A stretch of DNA of 64,000 nt from the NCBI RefSeq assembly GCF_003688415.1, contig NZ_REFJ01000003.1, forward strand, positions 186,001 through 250,000, read 5' to 3'. A program made the translations under genes and the position numbers. Under the pieces are notes generated by a model. That model was not told the origin of the DNA. It searched no databases and was given only the letters and a program-made list of their open reading frames with translations. Positions 27,673-37,608 of this stretch are shown here, one piece after another (position 1 is the first letter of the stretch; every line of letters starts with the position of its first letter). Source of the DNA: Umboniibacter marinipuniceus. GTDB taxonomy: Bacteria; Pseudomonadota; Gammaproteobacteria; Pseudomonadales; DSM-25080.

Positions 27673-29154
27673 TTACTCGAACCAAGGCGCACGGGCTGTC
27701 ATGATAAGTGCGGCTGCGCGCTCCTCATCGAGTTCGTCAATGTCACTAATGTCATCAACGGCTTGCTCTGCTAGATCGTCCATAGTGATGATGCCGCGGC
27801 TCGCTAGTACGAACGCTAAATGACGGTCCATGCCATCCATCTCTAACAGATCTTTTGCTGGTTCGGCTTTCTCAAGACGCTCTTCAGAAGCAAGCTCTAA
27901 TGTTAGCAATGCATCTTTAGCACGGGTGCGAAGCTCGGTAACCATCTCTTCGTCAAAACCTTCGATAGACAGCATTTCTTCCATCGGCACGTAGGCAATT
28001 TCGTCCAAACTAGTGAATCCTTCGTCAGCCAATACTTCCGCCAACGATTCATCAACATCTAAATGCTCAATAAAGAGATTAACGAATTGACCCACTTCTG
28101 CTTGCTGGCGTTCAGCAAAGTCCTCAACAGATAGAACGTTAATACGCCATCCAGTCAATTCACTCGCTAATCGAACGTTCTGACCCGAACGACCAATGGC
28201 CTGAGCCAGGTTCTCGGCATCCACCGCTACGTCCATTGAATGCGCATCTTCATCAACGACAATTGACTCAACTTCCGCTGGAGCCATTGCGTTGATCACG
28301 AGCTGAGCTGGGTTATCGTCCCAAAGGATGATATCTACACGCTCGTTCTGAAGCTCACCAGATACCGCCTGAACGCGCGACCCGCGCATACCAACACAAG
28401 CACCTACTGGGTCAATACGACCATCGTTAGTCTTAACCGCAATCTTAGCGCGTGAACCTGCGTCTCGAGCTGCTCCACGAATCTCGATAACCTGTTCAGA
28501 GATTTCCGGAACCTCGATCTTAAACAACTCGATCAACATTTCATTCGACGCACGGCTAAGGATAAGCTGTGGGCCTTTGCCATCGTCGCGAACTTCCTGG
28601 AGTACAGCGCGGACACGATCATTCATGCGGAATATTTCACGAGGGATTAAGTTCTCGCGAGGTAAAATAGCCTCGGCATTAGCACCCAAATCAACCTTGA
28701 TCCACTCACGGTTAACGGTCTTAACCGAGCCACTTAACACTTCACCAATTCTCAGGCGATACGCATCAGCAATTTGCTGACGCTCAGCTTCACGAACCTT
28801 TTGCACGATAACTTGCTTTGCAGTTTGCGCAGCAATACGGCCAAAGTTGATATTCTCGACCTGCTCTTCATGGAAGTCGCCAATCTTGAGCTCTGGGTTT
28901 ACTTCCGCTGCTTCTTCAGTGGTTAGCTGAGTACCTAGAATTGCTAGGACATCATCGGCGACCACTTCCCAACGACGAAACGACTCATAGTCACCTGACT
29001 CACGGTCAATCACTACTCGAATGTCTGATTCTTCTTCGTAACGCTTTTTTGTAGCTGTCGCAAGCGCGGTCTCAATAGCTTCGAAAATAAGCGACTGAGG
29101 TACACCCTTCTCATTTGATACAGCTTCCGCAACTAACAGAATTTCTTTATTCAT
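27673..29154 (-). CDS. nusA: Transcription termination/antitermination protein NusA
   Basis: 493 residues: N-terminal polymerase-binding domain (1-130), S1 domain ([21 protein letters not shown]), two KH domains ([37 protein letters not shown]) and two acidic AR repeats at the C-terminus, as in E. coli. It promotes hairpin pausing and termination and is known to feed back on its own operon in E. coli. The tandem terminators upstream of rimP are natural targets for such control. Confidence 0.97.
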   Translation of the reverse strand: MNKEILLVAEAVSNEKGVPQSLIFEAIETALATATKKRYEEESDIRVVIDRESGDYESFRRWEVVADDVLAILGTQLTTEEAAEVNPELKIGDFHEEQVENINFGRIAAQTAKQVIVQKVREAERQQIADAYRLRIGEVLSGSVKTVNREWIKVDLGANAEAILPRENLIPREIFRMNDRVRAVLQEVRDDGKGPQLILSRASNEMLIELFKIEVPEISEQVIEIRGAARDAGSRAKIAVKTNDGRIDPVGACVGMRGSRVQAVSGELQNERVDIILWDDNPAQLVINAMAPAEVESIVVDEDAHSMDVAVDAENLAQAIGRSGQNVRLASELTGWRINVLSVEDFAERQQAEVGQFVNLFIEHLDVDESLAEVLADEGFTSLDEIAYVPMEEMLSIEGFDEEMVTELRTRAKDALLTLELASEERLEKAEPAKDLLEMDGMDRHLAFVLASRGIITMDDLAEQAVDDISDIDELDEERAAALIMTARAPWFE

Positions 29155-29185
29155 ATTCGCGCCCTTAAAAACGATAATCTAAAAA

Positions 29186-29653
29186 TTAATTATTAAAAGT
29201 AGGAATGACCTTAGCCTTTTCGATCGATTCAATTGGGAAGACTAATTCTTCCCCATCTACGTGAAGTACAACCTCATCGCCTTCGATACCGACAATTATT
29301 CCTTGATACTTACGTCGACCTTCAAAGGCCATACGCAGCTGTAGTTTAATCTTTTCGCCAACACTACCTTGGTAGTGCGATAACTTAACTAACGGGCGAT
29401 CCAAACCAGGCGATGACACCTCGAGCGTGTACTCACCGCTTATTGGATCTTCAACATCCATCACCGAAGAGACCTGACGGCTTACGCGCTCACAATCCTC
29501 TAAGCTCACCCCAACCTCAGGACGATCAATATAGAGGCGAAGCGTGACGTCCTTGCCCTTTGATAAATACTCCAACGTCCAAAGTTCGCAGCCAAGGGCT
29601 TCCACTACTGGTGCCAGCAAAGCCTCTAACTTATCCGCTTTTGTTCCTGCCAT
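29186..29653 (-). CDS. rimP: Ribosome maturation factor RimP
   Basis: 30S assembly factor. The frame is open from 29695, but the ATG at 29653 with GAGGTTTATA before it gives 155 residues starting MAGTKADKLEALLAPVVEALG, the normal family start; the upstream ATG lies inside a terminator stem. The block EYTLEVSSPGLDRPL is diagnostic. Confidence 0.95.
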   Translation of the reverse strand: MAGTKADKLEALLAPVVEALGCELWTLEYLSKGKDVTLRLYIDRPEVGVSLEDCERVSRQVSSVMDVEDPISGEYTLEVSSPGLDRPLVKLSHYQGSVGEKIKLQLRMAFEGRRKYQGIIVGIEGDEVVLHVDGEELVFPIESIEKAKVIPTFNN

Positions 29654-29673
29654 TATAAACCTCAAAATTAACC

Positions 29674-29695
29674 AAAAAATGGGATCTAAACCCAT
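29674..29695 (-). terminator. Second (proximal) terminator ahead of rimP
   Basis: On the minus strand ATGGG, a seven-base loop, CCCAT, then TTTTTT. Short stem, so weak alone. It lies 21 bases before the rimP start, after the stronger hairpin at 29731-29750. Confidence 0.55.
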
Positions 29696-29730
29696 CCCTA
29701 CTCAAACTTCTTTGTAACGTCCAAGTAGCA

Positions 29731-29750
29731 AAAAGCCCCTAAAAAGGGGC
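29731..29750 (-). terminator. First terminator ahead of rimP-nusA-infB
   Basis: On the minus strand GCCCCT, TTTT loop, AGGGGC, then TTTTTG. It lies between the tRNA-fMet array and rimP, where the E. coli metY-rimP operon also has attenuators. Confidence 0.8.
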
Positions 29751-29935
29751 CATCGTAGGGTGATCAACGTTAGCCTTTGTGCGCACACAATTGGCATAAG
29801 CTTCACCTAACTGTCATCTCTTAAAACTCAAGAGATCAATGCGCTTTCATACGAAAGGCTAAGGTCATCGTCCTTCGATCCTCTAGAAACCAATCTAAAG
29901 GTGACCTTACTTAAAAACATCTACCATCTTAAAAT

Positions 29936-30139
29936 TGGTAGCGGGAGCTGGCTTATCACCATCGACCTTCAGCGGCTGCGCCGGTTGAAAGCTGAGCCCG
30001 ACCGGGCACTCTATCTAAACAACTACCATCTTAAAATTGGTAGCGGGAGCTGGTTTATCACCATCGACCTTCAGCGGCTGCGCCGGTTGAAAGCTGAGCC
30101 CGACCGGGCACTCTATCTAAAAAACTACCATCTTAAAAT
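29936..30139 (-). repeat. tRNA-fMet-derived repeat pair 1 (two 102-bp units)
   Basis: Two head-to-tail units begin at 29936 and 30038 and run up to the tRNA gene at 30140 with exact 102-base spacing. Read on the minus strand each unit has a 25-base spacer containing AAGATGGTAG, then GTCGGGCTCA (tRNA positions about 27-36), a 22-base segment in place of TAACCC, GAAGGTCG, a T-arm whose loop TTCGAAT has become TGATAAG, and the exact tRNA 3' end CCAGCTCCCGCTACCA. The T-loop change rules out a working tRNA. Confidence 0.85.
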
Positions 30140-30216
<77 letters not shown>

Positions 30217-30405
30217 TCAAACTGGTGCAAATTATAAGCGATTAGCTCCACTAGTCAACCCAGAGGAACCCCTAACACACCTATAACGCTAATCAAAACG
30301 ACGTTTAGTCCCTACATTGACTCAAGCTCTAAGAAACATGCCAATGTATAACTAAGTGAGGCATCGACTCACATTCACTTCGTGAGCCGAGAAACGAACC
30401 ACCAA
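30217..30405. other. Spacer between tRNA-fMet copies A and B
   Basis: 189 bases without a gene. It holds the promoter of copy A (30231-30258) and a small hairpin (CTCAC / GTGAG) at about 30368-30386. I see nothing else in it. Confidence 0.6.
30231..30258 (-). promoter_or_regulatory. Sigma-70 promoter for tRNA-fMet copy A and rimP-nusA-infB
   Basis: On the minus strand TTGACT (30258-30253), a 16-base spacer and a perfect TATAAT (30236-30231). Initiation would fall about 8 bases before the tRNA 5' end. Confidence 0.8.
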
Positions 30406-30606
30406 TAGTAGCAGGAGCTGGCTTATCACCATCGACCTTCAGCGGCTGCGCCGGTTGAAAGCTGAGCCCGACCGGGCACTCTATCTAAAACCACCATCTT
30501 AAAATTGGTAGCAGGAGCTGGCTTATCACCATCGACCTTCAGCGGCTGCGCCGGTTGAAAGCTGAGCCCGACCAGGCACTCTATCTAAAAACTACCATCT
30601 TAAAAT
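30406..30606 (-). repeat. tRNA-fMet-derived repeat pair 2
   Basis: Units begin at 30406 and 30506 (100 and 101 bases) and end at tRNA copy B. Both have CCTGC in place of CCCGC near the tRNA-like 3' end, so these units carry small shared changes; the far unit also has CTA instead of CCA at its end. Confidence 0.85.
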
Positions 30607-30683
<77 letters not shown>

Positions 30684-30746
30684 TCAAAAACATTAATCCT
30701 TTCGGACTTTCACAACGAACCTCAACCGAGGTTAAATTCTTCATTG

Positions 30747-30938
30747 ATAGCTGGCTTAACACCATCGACCTTCAGCGGCTGCGCCGATTGAAAGCTGAGC
30801 CCGACCGGGCACTCTATCTAAAACTACCATCTTAAAATTGGTAGCGGGAGCTGGCTTAACACCATCGACCTTCAGCGGCTGCGCCGATTGAAAGCTGAGC
30901 CCGACCGGGCACTCTATCTAAAACTACCATCTTAAAAT
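30747..30938 (-). repeat. tRNA-fMet-derived repeat pair 3 (outer unit truncated)
   Basis: The inner unit is 30839-30938, 100 bases. The outer unit lacks about ten bases of its tRNA-like 3' end and is recognisable from about 30749. Both have TGTTAAG in the dead T-loop where pairs 1 and 2 have TGATAAG or close variants, so units within a pair resemble each other more than units of other pairs. Confidence 0.8.
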
Positions 30939-31015
<77 letters not shown>

Positions 31016-31153
31016 TCAAAAACATTAATCCTTTCGGATTTTAGAACCAACACCTTAAACTAAGGCAGGATCTTACTTCTTCTTCCGCACGCTCAAACCA
31101 AGCTACTAACACAGCCTTCAACAAGAAAGGAAGAGAGAAATTAACACTAAGAA

Positions 31154-31341
31154 CTGGCTTATCACCACCGACCTTCAGCGGCTGCGCCGGTTGAAAGCTG
31201 AGCCCGACCGGGCACTCTATCTAAAACTACCGTCTTAAAATTGGTAGCGGGAGCTGGATTATCACCATCGACCTTCAGCGGCTGCGCCGATTGAAAGCTG
31301 AGCCCGACCGGGCACTCTATCTAAAACTACCATCTTAAAAT
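31154..31341 (-). repeat. tRNA-fMet-derived repeat pair 4 (outer unit truncated)
   Basis: Inner unit 31242-31341, 100 bases; outer unit recognisable from about 31154. The inner unit has GGATTATCACC, a form between the repeat (GGCTTATCACC) and the true tRNA (GGATTCGAACC), as expected from recombination between the two. Confidence 0.8.
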
Positions 31342-31418
<77 letters not shown>

Positions 31419-31437
31419 TCAAACTGGTTTTTTTATA

Positions 31438-31523
31438 TGGTGCCGAAGGCGGGACTTGAACCCGCACGAGCATAGCTCACTACCCCCTCAAGATAGCGTG
31501 TCTACCAATTCCACCACTTCGGC
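31438..31523 (-). tRNA. tRNA-Leu (GAG)
   Basis: 86 bases with CCA encoded: acceptor GCCGAAG / CTTCGGC, anticodon arm CTATC-TTGAGGG-GGTAG (anticodon GAG), a long class II variable arm and T-loop TTCAAGT. Sits right after secG, as leuU does in E. coli and the equivalent gene in Pseudomonas. Confidence 0.95.
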
Positions 31524-31533
31524 TAATTTACTA

Positions 31534-31881
31534 CTACTGAGGGACCTCTGGCGCTTCATCTTCCGACGAATCATCAGCCATTACCGGCACATCAGTGTCA
31601 GCGCTCGGAACTTCCTGAATTTCAGGAACCACTGAGTTCTGAACTTGACTCTTCTCCTTTGCGATATAAGCCAACGAAAGACTTACCGCAAAGAAAACGA
31701 ATGCTAAAATTGTTGTAGTACGCGTCAGGAAGTTACCTGAACCCGAACTACCAAATACTGTCTGTGATGCACCAGCGCCAAATGAAGCACCTGCATCCGC
31801 ACCACGACCTTGCTGAAGCATAATTAAAGCGACAAGCGCTACAATTACAACAACAAAAACTATGATTAACACTTGTTCCAT
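31534..31881 (-). CDS. secG: Preprotein translocase subunit SecG
   Basis: Small membrane subunit of the SecYEG channel. 115 residues: helix at about 4-22, the loop [34 protein letters not shown]-type motif between residues 20 and 53, a second helix at about 54-72, and an acidic, Ser/Pro-rich tail. Its ATG follows the tpiA stop directly. Confidence 0.95.
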   Translation of the reverse strand: MEQVLIIVFVVVIVALVALIMLQQGRGADAGASFGAGASQTVFGSSGSGNFLTRTTTILAFVFFAVSLSLAYIAKEKSQVQNSVVPEIQEVPSADTDVPVMADDSSEDEAPEVPQ

Positions 31882-32631
31882 TTAGCTTAACGCCTCAATA
31901 ATCTGCATAAATGATGTGGGTTTCAGCGATGCTCCGCCAACCAAACCACCATCAATATCAGGCTGAGCAAACAGCTCCGCCGCACTTTGTTCATTAACGC
32001 TGCCACCGTACAAGATGGACAGACTCTGCGCCGCTACCGAACCAAAAAAATCACCGGCAAACTGACGTATAAACTGATGTATCTCTTGCGCTACCTCTGG
32101 GGTAGCTGTCAATCCGGTACCAATAGCCCAAACAGGCTCGTACGCTACCACCACCTTTGACAACTGACTCACTTCCAAACGACTGAACACTGCGCTTAAC
32201 TGAGCACCAATAACTTCCTTCGCCTGACCAGTTTCGTACTCTACCTGAGATTCGCCGCAGCATATTACAGGAATTATCTCGTGAGACAATAGGCCTTTCA
32301 CCTTATCGGCAACTTTTTCATTTGTTTCCTGAAAAAATTGACGACGCTCGGAGTGCCCTACCAAGCAAAAGCTTACACCCAAGTCACTCAGCATTGCTGC
32401 CGAGACCTCTCCAGTGAATGCTCCCTGGTCGAATTCACTCACGTTTTGAGCGCCAACCATAAGACCTTCACACTTGCCACTCATATAATCCAAGTAACCA
32501 AGCGTTGGAGAAACACCTACTCTGACACCCGCTTTAGCGGTATGTTTGAAGACCTCCAACCAATCGTCAATATCCTTACGCTGGTTGTTAAGCTTCCAAT
32601 TTCCAAGTACGTAGTTAACTCTCATAACCAT
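31882..32631 (-). CDS. tpiA: Triosephosphate isomerase
   Basis: Interconverts dihydroxyacetone phosphate and glyceraldehyde 3-phosphate. 249 residues: NWKLN with the catalytic Lys, LVGHSERR with the His, AYEPVWAIGTG with the catalytic Glu, and ILYGGSVN for phosphate binding. An ATG two codons later (32625) fits family N-termini slightly better; GGAG serves either. Placement between glmM and secG is the Pseudomonas arrangement. Confidence 0.96.
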   Translation of the reverse strand: MVMRVNYVLGNWKLNNQRKDIDDWLEVFKHTAKAGVRVGVSPTLGYLDYMSGKCEGLMVGAQNVSEFDQGAFTGEVSAAMLSDLGVSFCLVGHSERRQFFQETNEKVADKVKGLLSHEIIPVICCGESQVEYETGQAKEVIGAQLSAVFSRLEVSQLSKVVVAYEPVWAIGTGLTATPEVAQEIHQFIRQFAGDFFGSVAAQSLSILYGGSVNEQSAAELFAQPDIDGGLVGGASLKPTSFMQIIEALS

Positions 32632-32714
32632 CCATCTCCGATGAATCAGTCAGTGGCGCGAATCTTATAACAGCGCACCAGGACTGACAAGAATTTTTTA
32701 AACTTTTCAACAAC

Positions 32715-34061
32715 TTAGCTCAGGGATGCGCGAACAACATCAGCCAAGACCTCTACGTGCTCGTCTACCAAATCCTGGGTCTCAGCTTCCACCATCACAC
32801 GAATAAGCGGTTCAGTGCCGGAGGGACGCAACAAAACCCTCCCACGCTCACCTAAGGCCGCCTCGCTTGCGGATACAGCATCCCAAATCGACTTCGTGGA
32901 ATCCAACGCTGCAATTCGCTCCACCGAGACGTTAATCATTCTCTGGGGATAACGAGTCATACCAGCTTTTGCATCGGCGAGGGTCATCTCCAGCGAGCGA
33001 ATCGCAACTAAAACCTGAAGCGCAGCAACGAGGCCATCGCCAGTACTTTGCACATTAGAGCAAATGATATGCCCCGATGACTCACCGCCAATAGGCCAGT
33101 TATTTGCCTTCATTGCCTCGATGACATAGCGGTCGCCAACTTTGGTACGAACAAAGCCCATTCCCATCTTCTTAACCGCAATTTCTAGCCCCATATTCGA
33201 CATCAGCGTACCCACGACACCGTCACAGGCTAATCCACGCTCGTAATTGTAGCGCGCCAATAAGTAGAGAATGTCATCACCATCAAGTAGCTCGCCATGC
33301 TGATCAACCATAACCAATCTATCTGCATCACCATCAAGCGCAATCCCGAGATCGGCAGATTCCTCAATCACCTTAGCGCGAATTGCCTCAGGTGAGGTTG
33401 ACCCAACAGCCTCATTGATATTACGACCATCAGGCTTCGCACCAATGGTAATCACTTCCGCTCCCAACTCTAGCAGCACCTTCGGCGCGACCTGATAGGC
33501 CGCTCCGTGGGCACAGTCGACAACAATCTTCATTCCTTGCAAGGAGAAGTTTCTTGGGGCGGTAAACTTCGCAAACTCAACGTAGCGACCACCCGCATCG
33601 GTGACATGCGAGGCCCTACCAAGGTCTGCAGAGTCAACAACTGTCATCTCCTCATCAATCATCCGCTCGATGGCAGACTCAACCTCATCGGGGAGTTTCT
33701 GACCAACACTGGAGAAGAATTTAATACCGTTGTCATAGTGTGGGTTATGGGAGGCACTAATTACGATACCAGCCATGGCATTAAAGGTCTCTGTAAGGTA
33801 GGCAATCGCCGGCGTAGGCATAGGCCCAAGTAGACCGACATCAACCCCCGCCGCGATCAAACCTGATTCAAGTGCCGACTCAAACATATAGCCCGACGAG
33901 CGTGTGTCCTTGCCAATCAAAATGAGGGGACGGCGATCACCGCGCTGCTGCATAAAAACCTTTCCTGCAGCCCAGCCTAACTTCATGACAAATTCAGGAG
34001 TAATTGGGAATTGGCCGACGCGACCACGAACACCATCGGTGCCAAAGTACTTTCGAGACAT
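32715..34061 (-). CDS. glmM: Phosphoglucosamine mutase
   Basis: Converts glucosamine 6-phosphate to glucosamine 1-phosphate for cell-wall and LPS precursors. 448 residues. Phosphoserine Ser104 is in GIVISASHNPHYDNG; metal-binding loop is ALDGDADRL; substrate loop GGESSGH; RPSGTEPLIRVM binds phosphate. Follows folP after 26 bases. Confidence 0.96.
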   Translation of the reverse strand: MSRKYFGTDGVRGRVGQFPITPEFVMKLGWAAGKVFMQQRGDRRPLILIGKDTRSSGYMFESALESGLIAAGVDVGLLGPMPTPAIAYLTETFNAMAGIVISASHNPHYDNGIKFFSSVGQKLPDEVESAIERMIDEEMTVVDSADLGRASHVTDAGGRYVEFAKFTAPRNFSLQGMKIVVDCAHGAAYQVAPKVLLELGAEVITIGAKPDGRNINEAVGSTSPEAIRAKVIEESADLGIALDGDADRLVMVDQHGELLDGDDILYLLARYNYERGLACDGVVGTLMSNMGLEIAVKKMGMGFVRTKVGDRYVIEAMKANNWPIGGESSGHIICSNVQSTGDGLVAALQVLVAIRSLEMTLADAKAGMTRYPQRMINVSVERIAALDSTKSIWDAVSASEAALGERGRVLLRPSGTEPLIRVMVEAETQDLVDEHVEVLADVVRASLS

Positions 34062-34087
34062 ATAAAACTTACCCTATTTCTATTTTT

Positions 34088-34909
34088 TTATTGATCGAGC
34101 GCGAGGAATGTTGCAATAGCGTCGCGGGTCGATTTGACGTCATGAACCCGAAGAATTCGTGCGCCATTTTGCAAAGCATGATAGCCGAATAGCGCACTAC
34201 CGACCACCCTTTCATTGACTTCTCTAGCCGTCACATCACCGATCATCCGTTTTTTTGAAACACCGATTAACAGTGGTGCATGATCAGCTAGTCCCGACAA
34301 GCCCCTCATCAGGGCGAGGTTATGCTCAAGCGTTTTACCAAAACCAAAACCCGGATCTAACCAAACCCGATCCTCGGCGACACCCGCTCGTGACGCTTCA
34401 GCTCTTCGCTGGAGCAGAAAGTCAACTACTTCCGCGCAGACGTCATGGTAGCTTGGGGCGATCTGCATGGTATTGGGCGTACCTTGCATATGCATCACGC
34501 AAATTGGGAGTCTCGTCTCAGCCGCCGTTGCAAGCGCACCCTCTCGAGTAAATGCACGTACGTCGTTCAACATATCAGCCCCCAAGCATGCTCCTTCCCT
34601 CATCACCGAAGGGGTGCTAGTGTCGATACTGACGGCAACATCAAAATTCGCCTTAATTACCTCTACGGCTGGAAGCACGCGATCCAACTCAGCTTGCTCC
34701 GTGACGGCCGCAGCTCCTGGACGCGTTGACTCTCCACCGACATCTATAATGTTAGCGCCTTCAGCGACTAGCCTCGCTACGGTATCAACAATCAGACCGC
34801 CATCAAGCGCGGAACCACTGTAAAGCGCGCCGCCGTCAGAGAAGGAGTCTGGCGTTACGTTGAGAATCGCCATGATTTGGGGGGTCGGATTTGAAAAGGC
34901 ACTATGCAT
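34088..34909 (-). CDS. folP: Dihydropteroate synthase
   Basis: Target of sulfonamides; joins p-aminobenzoate to the pterin made by FolK. 273 residues with MAILNVTPDSFSDGG and GANIIDVGGESTRPGA as the two signatures, and VSKKRMIG later. Lies between ftsH and glmM as in most gammaproteobacteria. Confidence 0.96.
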   Translation of the reverse strand: MHSAFSNPTPQIMAILNVTPDSFSDGGALYSGSALDGGLIVDTVARLVAEGANIIDVGGESTRPGAAAVTEQAELDRVLPAVEVIKANFDVAVSIDTSTPSVMREGACLGADMLNDVRAFTREGALATAAETRLPICVMHMQGTPNTMQIAPSYHDVCAEVVDFLLQRRAEASRAGVAEDRVWLDPGFGFGKTLEHNLALMRGLSGLADHAPLLIGVSKKRMIGDVTAREVNERVVGSALFGYHALQNGARILRVHDVKSTRDAIATFLALDQ

Positions 34910-34920
34910 TATCGTCCTCT

Positions 34921-34950
34921 AAAAAAAATGCTTCCTTTCAGAAGCATTTT
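34921..34950. terminator. Hairpin with T-run between ftsH and folP
   Basis: ATGCTTC / GAAGCAT, six-base loop, with A and T runs on the two sides. On the minus strand TTTTTTTT follows. It would reduce ftsH transcription into folP. Confidence 0.8.
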
Positions 34951-34954
34951 TGAA

Positions 34955-36880
34955 TTATTTCGATTCTTCGCTGTCACCAGCGTCATCATTTGGAGCTGGA
35001 TCAGGCTCTCCATTATCGGCCTCAGCCGCCGGAGCAGATCCGTACCCCTTAGCCTCAGACTGAGTCTCCCAATTACTCGGCGGGCGAACCTCAGTACGAT
35101 TCATTAGATCATCAACCTGAAGTGAGTCAATAGTCTCAAATTCCATGAGTGCGTCTTTCATTGCCTCGAGGATATCGCGATTCTCCTTCAAAATAGTTGA
35201 CGCTCGCTCATAACAGGAATCTGTGATGCGGCGTACTTCGGTATCAATCGCCTTCGCCGTTTCACCAGAAACTCGCGGTTGCTGCCCCTGCTGAGCTTGG
35301 CTTTCATCGCCAGCGTAGTTCAACGGGCCCAACTTCTCGGAAAGCCCCCACTTAGTGACCATATTGGTAGCTAAGGCGGTAGCGCGCTCAATATCATTTT
35401 GCGCCCCAGTTGTAACACCATCGAACCCAAGCGTCATCTCTTCGGCGATACGACCACCAAACAACGCGCAGATTTGTGATTCTAAGCCACGCTTCGAAAT
35501 GGAGTACTTATCCTCTTCTGGCAGGAATTGTGTGACGCCTAAAGCTCGCCCTCGGGGAATGATCGAAACCTTATGCACCGGATCATGATCTGGCACCAAA
35601 CGACCGATAATAGCGTGACCCGCTTCGTGATAGGCTGTATTCACCTTCTCAGAATCCGACATGACCATCGACTTACGCTCAGCGCCCATCATGATCTTGT
35701 CTCGCGCTCGCTCAAACTCATCCATTGTCACCAAACGCTTGTTCATACGCGCAGCGAAGAGACTTGCTTCATTGACTAGATTAGCCAAATCAGCGCCACT
35801 AAAGCCTGGCGTGCCCCGAGCGATCACCGGCACATTAACGTTATCAGAGACTGGCGTTTTACGAAGGTGGACACGCAAAATTTGCTCGCGACCCCGAATA
35901 TCTGGCAGTCCAACAAACACCTGTCGATCGAAACGACCAGGACGGAGTAGTGCCGAATCCAACACATCAGGTCGGTTTGAAGCAGCAATTACAATTACCC
36001 CTTCGTTACCTTCAAATCCGTCCATCTCCACGAGAAGCTGGTTTAGGGTTTGCTCACGCTCATCGTTGCCGCCGCCTACACCGCCACCACGATGACGACC
36101 AACTGCATCGATTTCATCAATAAAAATAATGCAAGGTGCACGCTTCTTAGCCTGTTCAAACATATCACGCACACGTGATGCACCAACACCGACGAACATT
36201 TCAACAAAGTCAGAGCCCGAAATTGAAAAGAATGGCACCCGCGCTTCACCAGCGATTGCTTTTGCCAACAATGTTTTACCTGTTCCTGGCGGGCCAGCCA
36301 TTAAGACACCACGCGGAATTTTTCCGCCCAAACGTTGGAATTTACTCGGATCACGGAGGTACTCTACCAATTCAGATACTTCTTCTTTGGCTTCATCGAC
36401 GCCCGCAACATCGGCAAAACTGGTCTTGATCTCATCTTCACTTAGTAAACGAGCCTTAGATTTACCAAAACTCATCGGGCCGCCCTTGCCGCCGCCACCG
36501 CCTTGCATCTGGCGCATGAAGAAAATAAACACAGCTACAATGATGAGCACAGGGAGAATGGAGTAGAAGAGATTCTCCAAAATACCCGGCTGTTCCACTG
36601 GCTCACCGGTCACTTTAACGTTTGCACTGTAAAGGTCGTTCATTAGCGCATCGTCGTAGTACGGAATAAAGACCTTAAAATCTTGACCGCTCGTATCGGT
36701 TCCGCGAATGACTGAACCCTGGAAGGTGACAGCATCAACCTGACCTGCTTTAACAGACGTAATGAAGTCACTGTAGGCCATATCCTGACTAGTGTTTGGA
36801 CTACTAAAGTTTTGCAGCACCATGAAAAGCACGGTGACAATTACTAGCCAAAGTACCATGGTCCGAGTCATATCTTTCAA
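34955..36880 (-). CDS. ftsH: ATP-dependent zinc metalloprotease FtsH
   Basis: Membrane-anchored AAA+ protease that removes damaged membrane proteins and regulators such as sigma-32 and LpxC in E. coli. 641 residues: membrane helices at about 7-24 and 106-122, Walker A GPPGTGKT (196-203), Walker [12 protein letters not shown], zinc site HEAGH (418-422). The start appears to be a TTG at 36880 with GAGGA seven bases before it; the ATG three codons on has poorer spacing. The C-terminal 40 residues are acidic and low in complexity. A heat-shock type promoter stands upstream. Confidence 0.96.
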   Translation of the reverse strand: MKDMTRTMVLWLVIVTVLFMVLQNFSSPNTSQDMAYSDFITSVKAGQVDAVTFQGSVIRGTDTSGQDFKVFIPYYDDALMNDLYSANVKVTGEPVEQPGILENLFYSILPVLIIVAVFIFFMRQMQGGGGGKGGPMSFGKSKARLLSEDEIKTSFADVAGVDEAKEEVSELVEYLRDPSKFQRLGGKIPRGVLMAGPPGTGKTLLAKAIAGEARVPFFSISGSDFVEMFVGVGASRVRDMFEQAKKRAPCIIFIDEIDAVGRHRGGGVGGGNDEREQTLNQLLVEMDGFEGNEGVIVIAASNRPDVLDSALLRPGRFDRQVFVGLPDIRGREQILRVHLRKTPVSDNVNVPVIARGTPGFSGADLANLVNEASLFAARMNKRLVTMDEFERARDKIMMGAERKSMVMSDSEKVNTAYHEAGHAIIGRLVPDHDPVHKVSIIPRGRALGVTQFLPEEDKYSISKRGLESQICALFGGRIAEEMTLGFDGVTTGAQNDIERATALATNMVTKWGLSEKLGPLNYAGDESQAQQGQQPRVSGETAKAIDTEVRRITDSCYERASTILKENRDILEAMKDALMEFETIDSLQVDDLMNRTEVRPPSNWETQSEAKGYGSAPAAEADNGEPDPAPNDDAGDSEESK

Positions 36881-36935
36881 AGAAGCATCCTCAAAGTTGT
36901 GCGACGTGTATCGCCGCGTTGTTATCTAAACAACT

Positions 36936-36964
36936 ATATCGGGTCTAGATCCTAGTTTTTCAAG
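36936..36964 (-). promoter_or_regulatory. Candidate sigma-32 (RpoH) promoter of ftsH
   Basis: On the minus strand CTTGAAA (36964-36958), 14 bases, CCCGATAT (36943-36936). The sigma-32 consensus is CTTGAAA then CCCCATnT with 13-14 bases between. The site is 56 bases before the ftsH start. The rest of the 36881-37182 gap shows nothing else I can name. Confidence 0.6.
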
Positions 36965-37182
36965 TATCGGCCATAATTACTTTTTTTACTACTTCGGTAA
37001 TCCAATAAATTCTAAGCTTTATGCTCGTCATTGACGTTAACACTCAAGCTAGGCGAACATTCATGGTAACGAAGCCATCTAAGTGAATAATTATTGTACT
37101 CAGGCGAATCACTTAGTTCGCTTTCCTGTGCTTTAATGTAGAATGCCGTCAAACGATGAATTCAACTTGGTAGAGTTAACTA

Positions 37183-37485
37183 ATGACACTCACACAACAA
37201 CGTAAAAAACAACTTCGCGCAATTGGCCACAACCTCAAACCGGTTGTCATGATCTCTGAAAATGGCCTAACGGAAGGCGTACTCAACGAACTGAATCGCG
37301 CGCTAAATGATCACGAGTTAATCAAGGTTAAGCTCGCTATCCCTGAGCGAATCGATCGGGCCGAGGTTGCCAGTGCCGTTGTTGCCGAGACCAACTCTAC
37401 GCTTGTTCAAACCATCGGCAAGATCATTCTTATCTGCCGTGAGGCCCGCAAGCCTAATCCAAAGCTTTCCAACCTACTTCGATAA
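37183..37485 (+). CDS. yhbY: Ribosome assembly RNA-binding protein YhbY
   Basis: 100 residues, the whole CRS1-YhbY (CRM) domain: LRAIGHNLKPVVMISENGL and a late QTIGKIILICREA. Binds pre-50S particles in E. coli. It normally stands divergent from rlmE-ftsH; rlmE is missing here and ftsH is the direct divergent neighbour. Confidence 0.93.
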   Translation: MTLTQQRKKQLRAIGHNLKPVVMISENGLTEGVLNELNRALNDHELIKVKLAIPERIDRAEVASAVVAETNSTLVQTIGKIILICREARKPNPKLSNLLR

Positions 37486-37557
37486 GCTGTTAGCAAGCTA
37501 AAAGTGGTGGCTGACACTCACCCCCACTGGTGAGTAGCTCCAAAGTTAAGCCGCAAA

Positions 37558-37588
37558 AAAAAAGAGCCTTCGCAGGCTCTTTTTTTGT
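37558..37588. terminator. Bidirectional terminator between yhbY and greA
   Basis: AGAGCCT / AGGCTCT with TCGC loop, flanked by nine A and seven T bases; serves the two converging genes. Confidence 0.92.
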
Positions 37589-37608
37589 CACTAAAAAATC
37601 AATGCTAG

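Noticed and set aside
29936-30139. Additional functional tRNA genes in the repeat units
   Set aside because: The T-loop lacks TTCRANT, the anticodon region has a 22-base replacement and no 5' acceptor strand pairs with the CCCGCT end.
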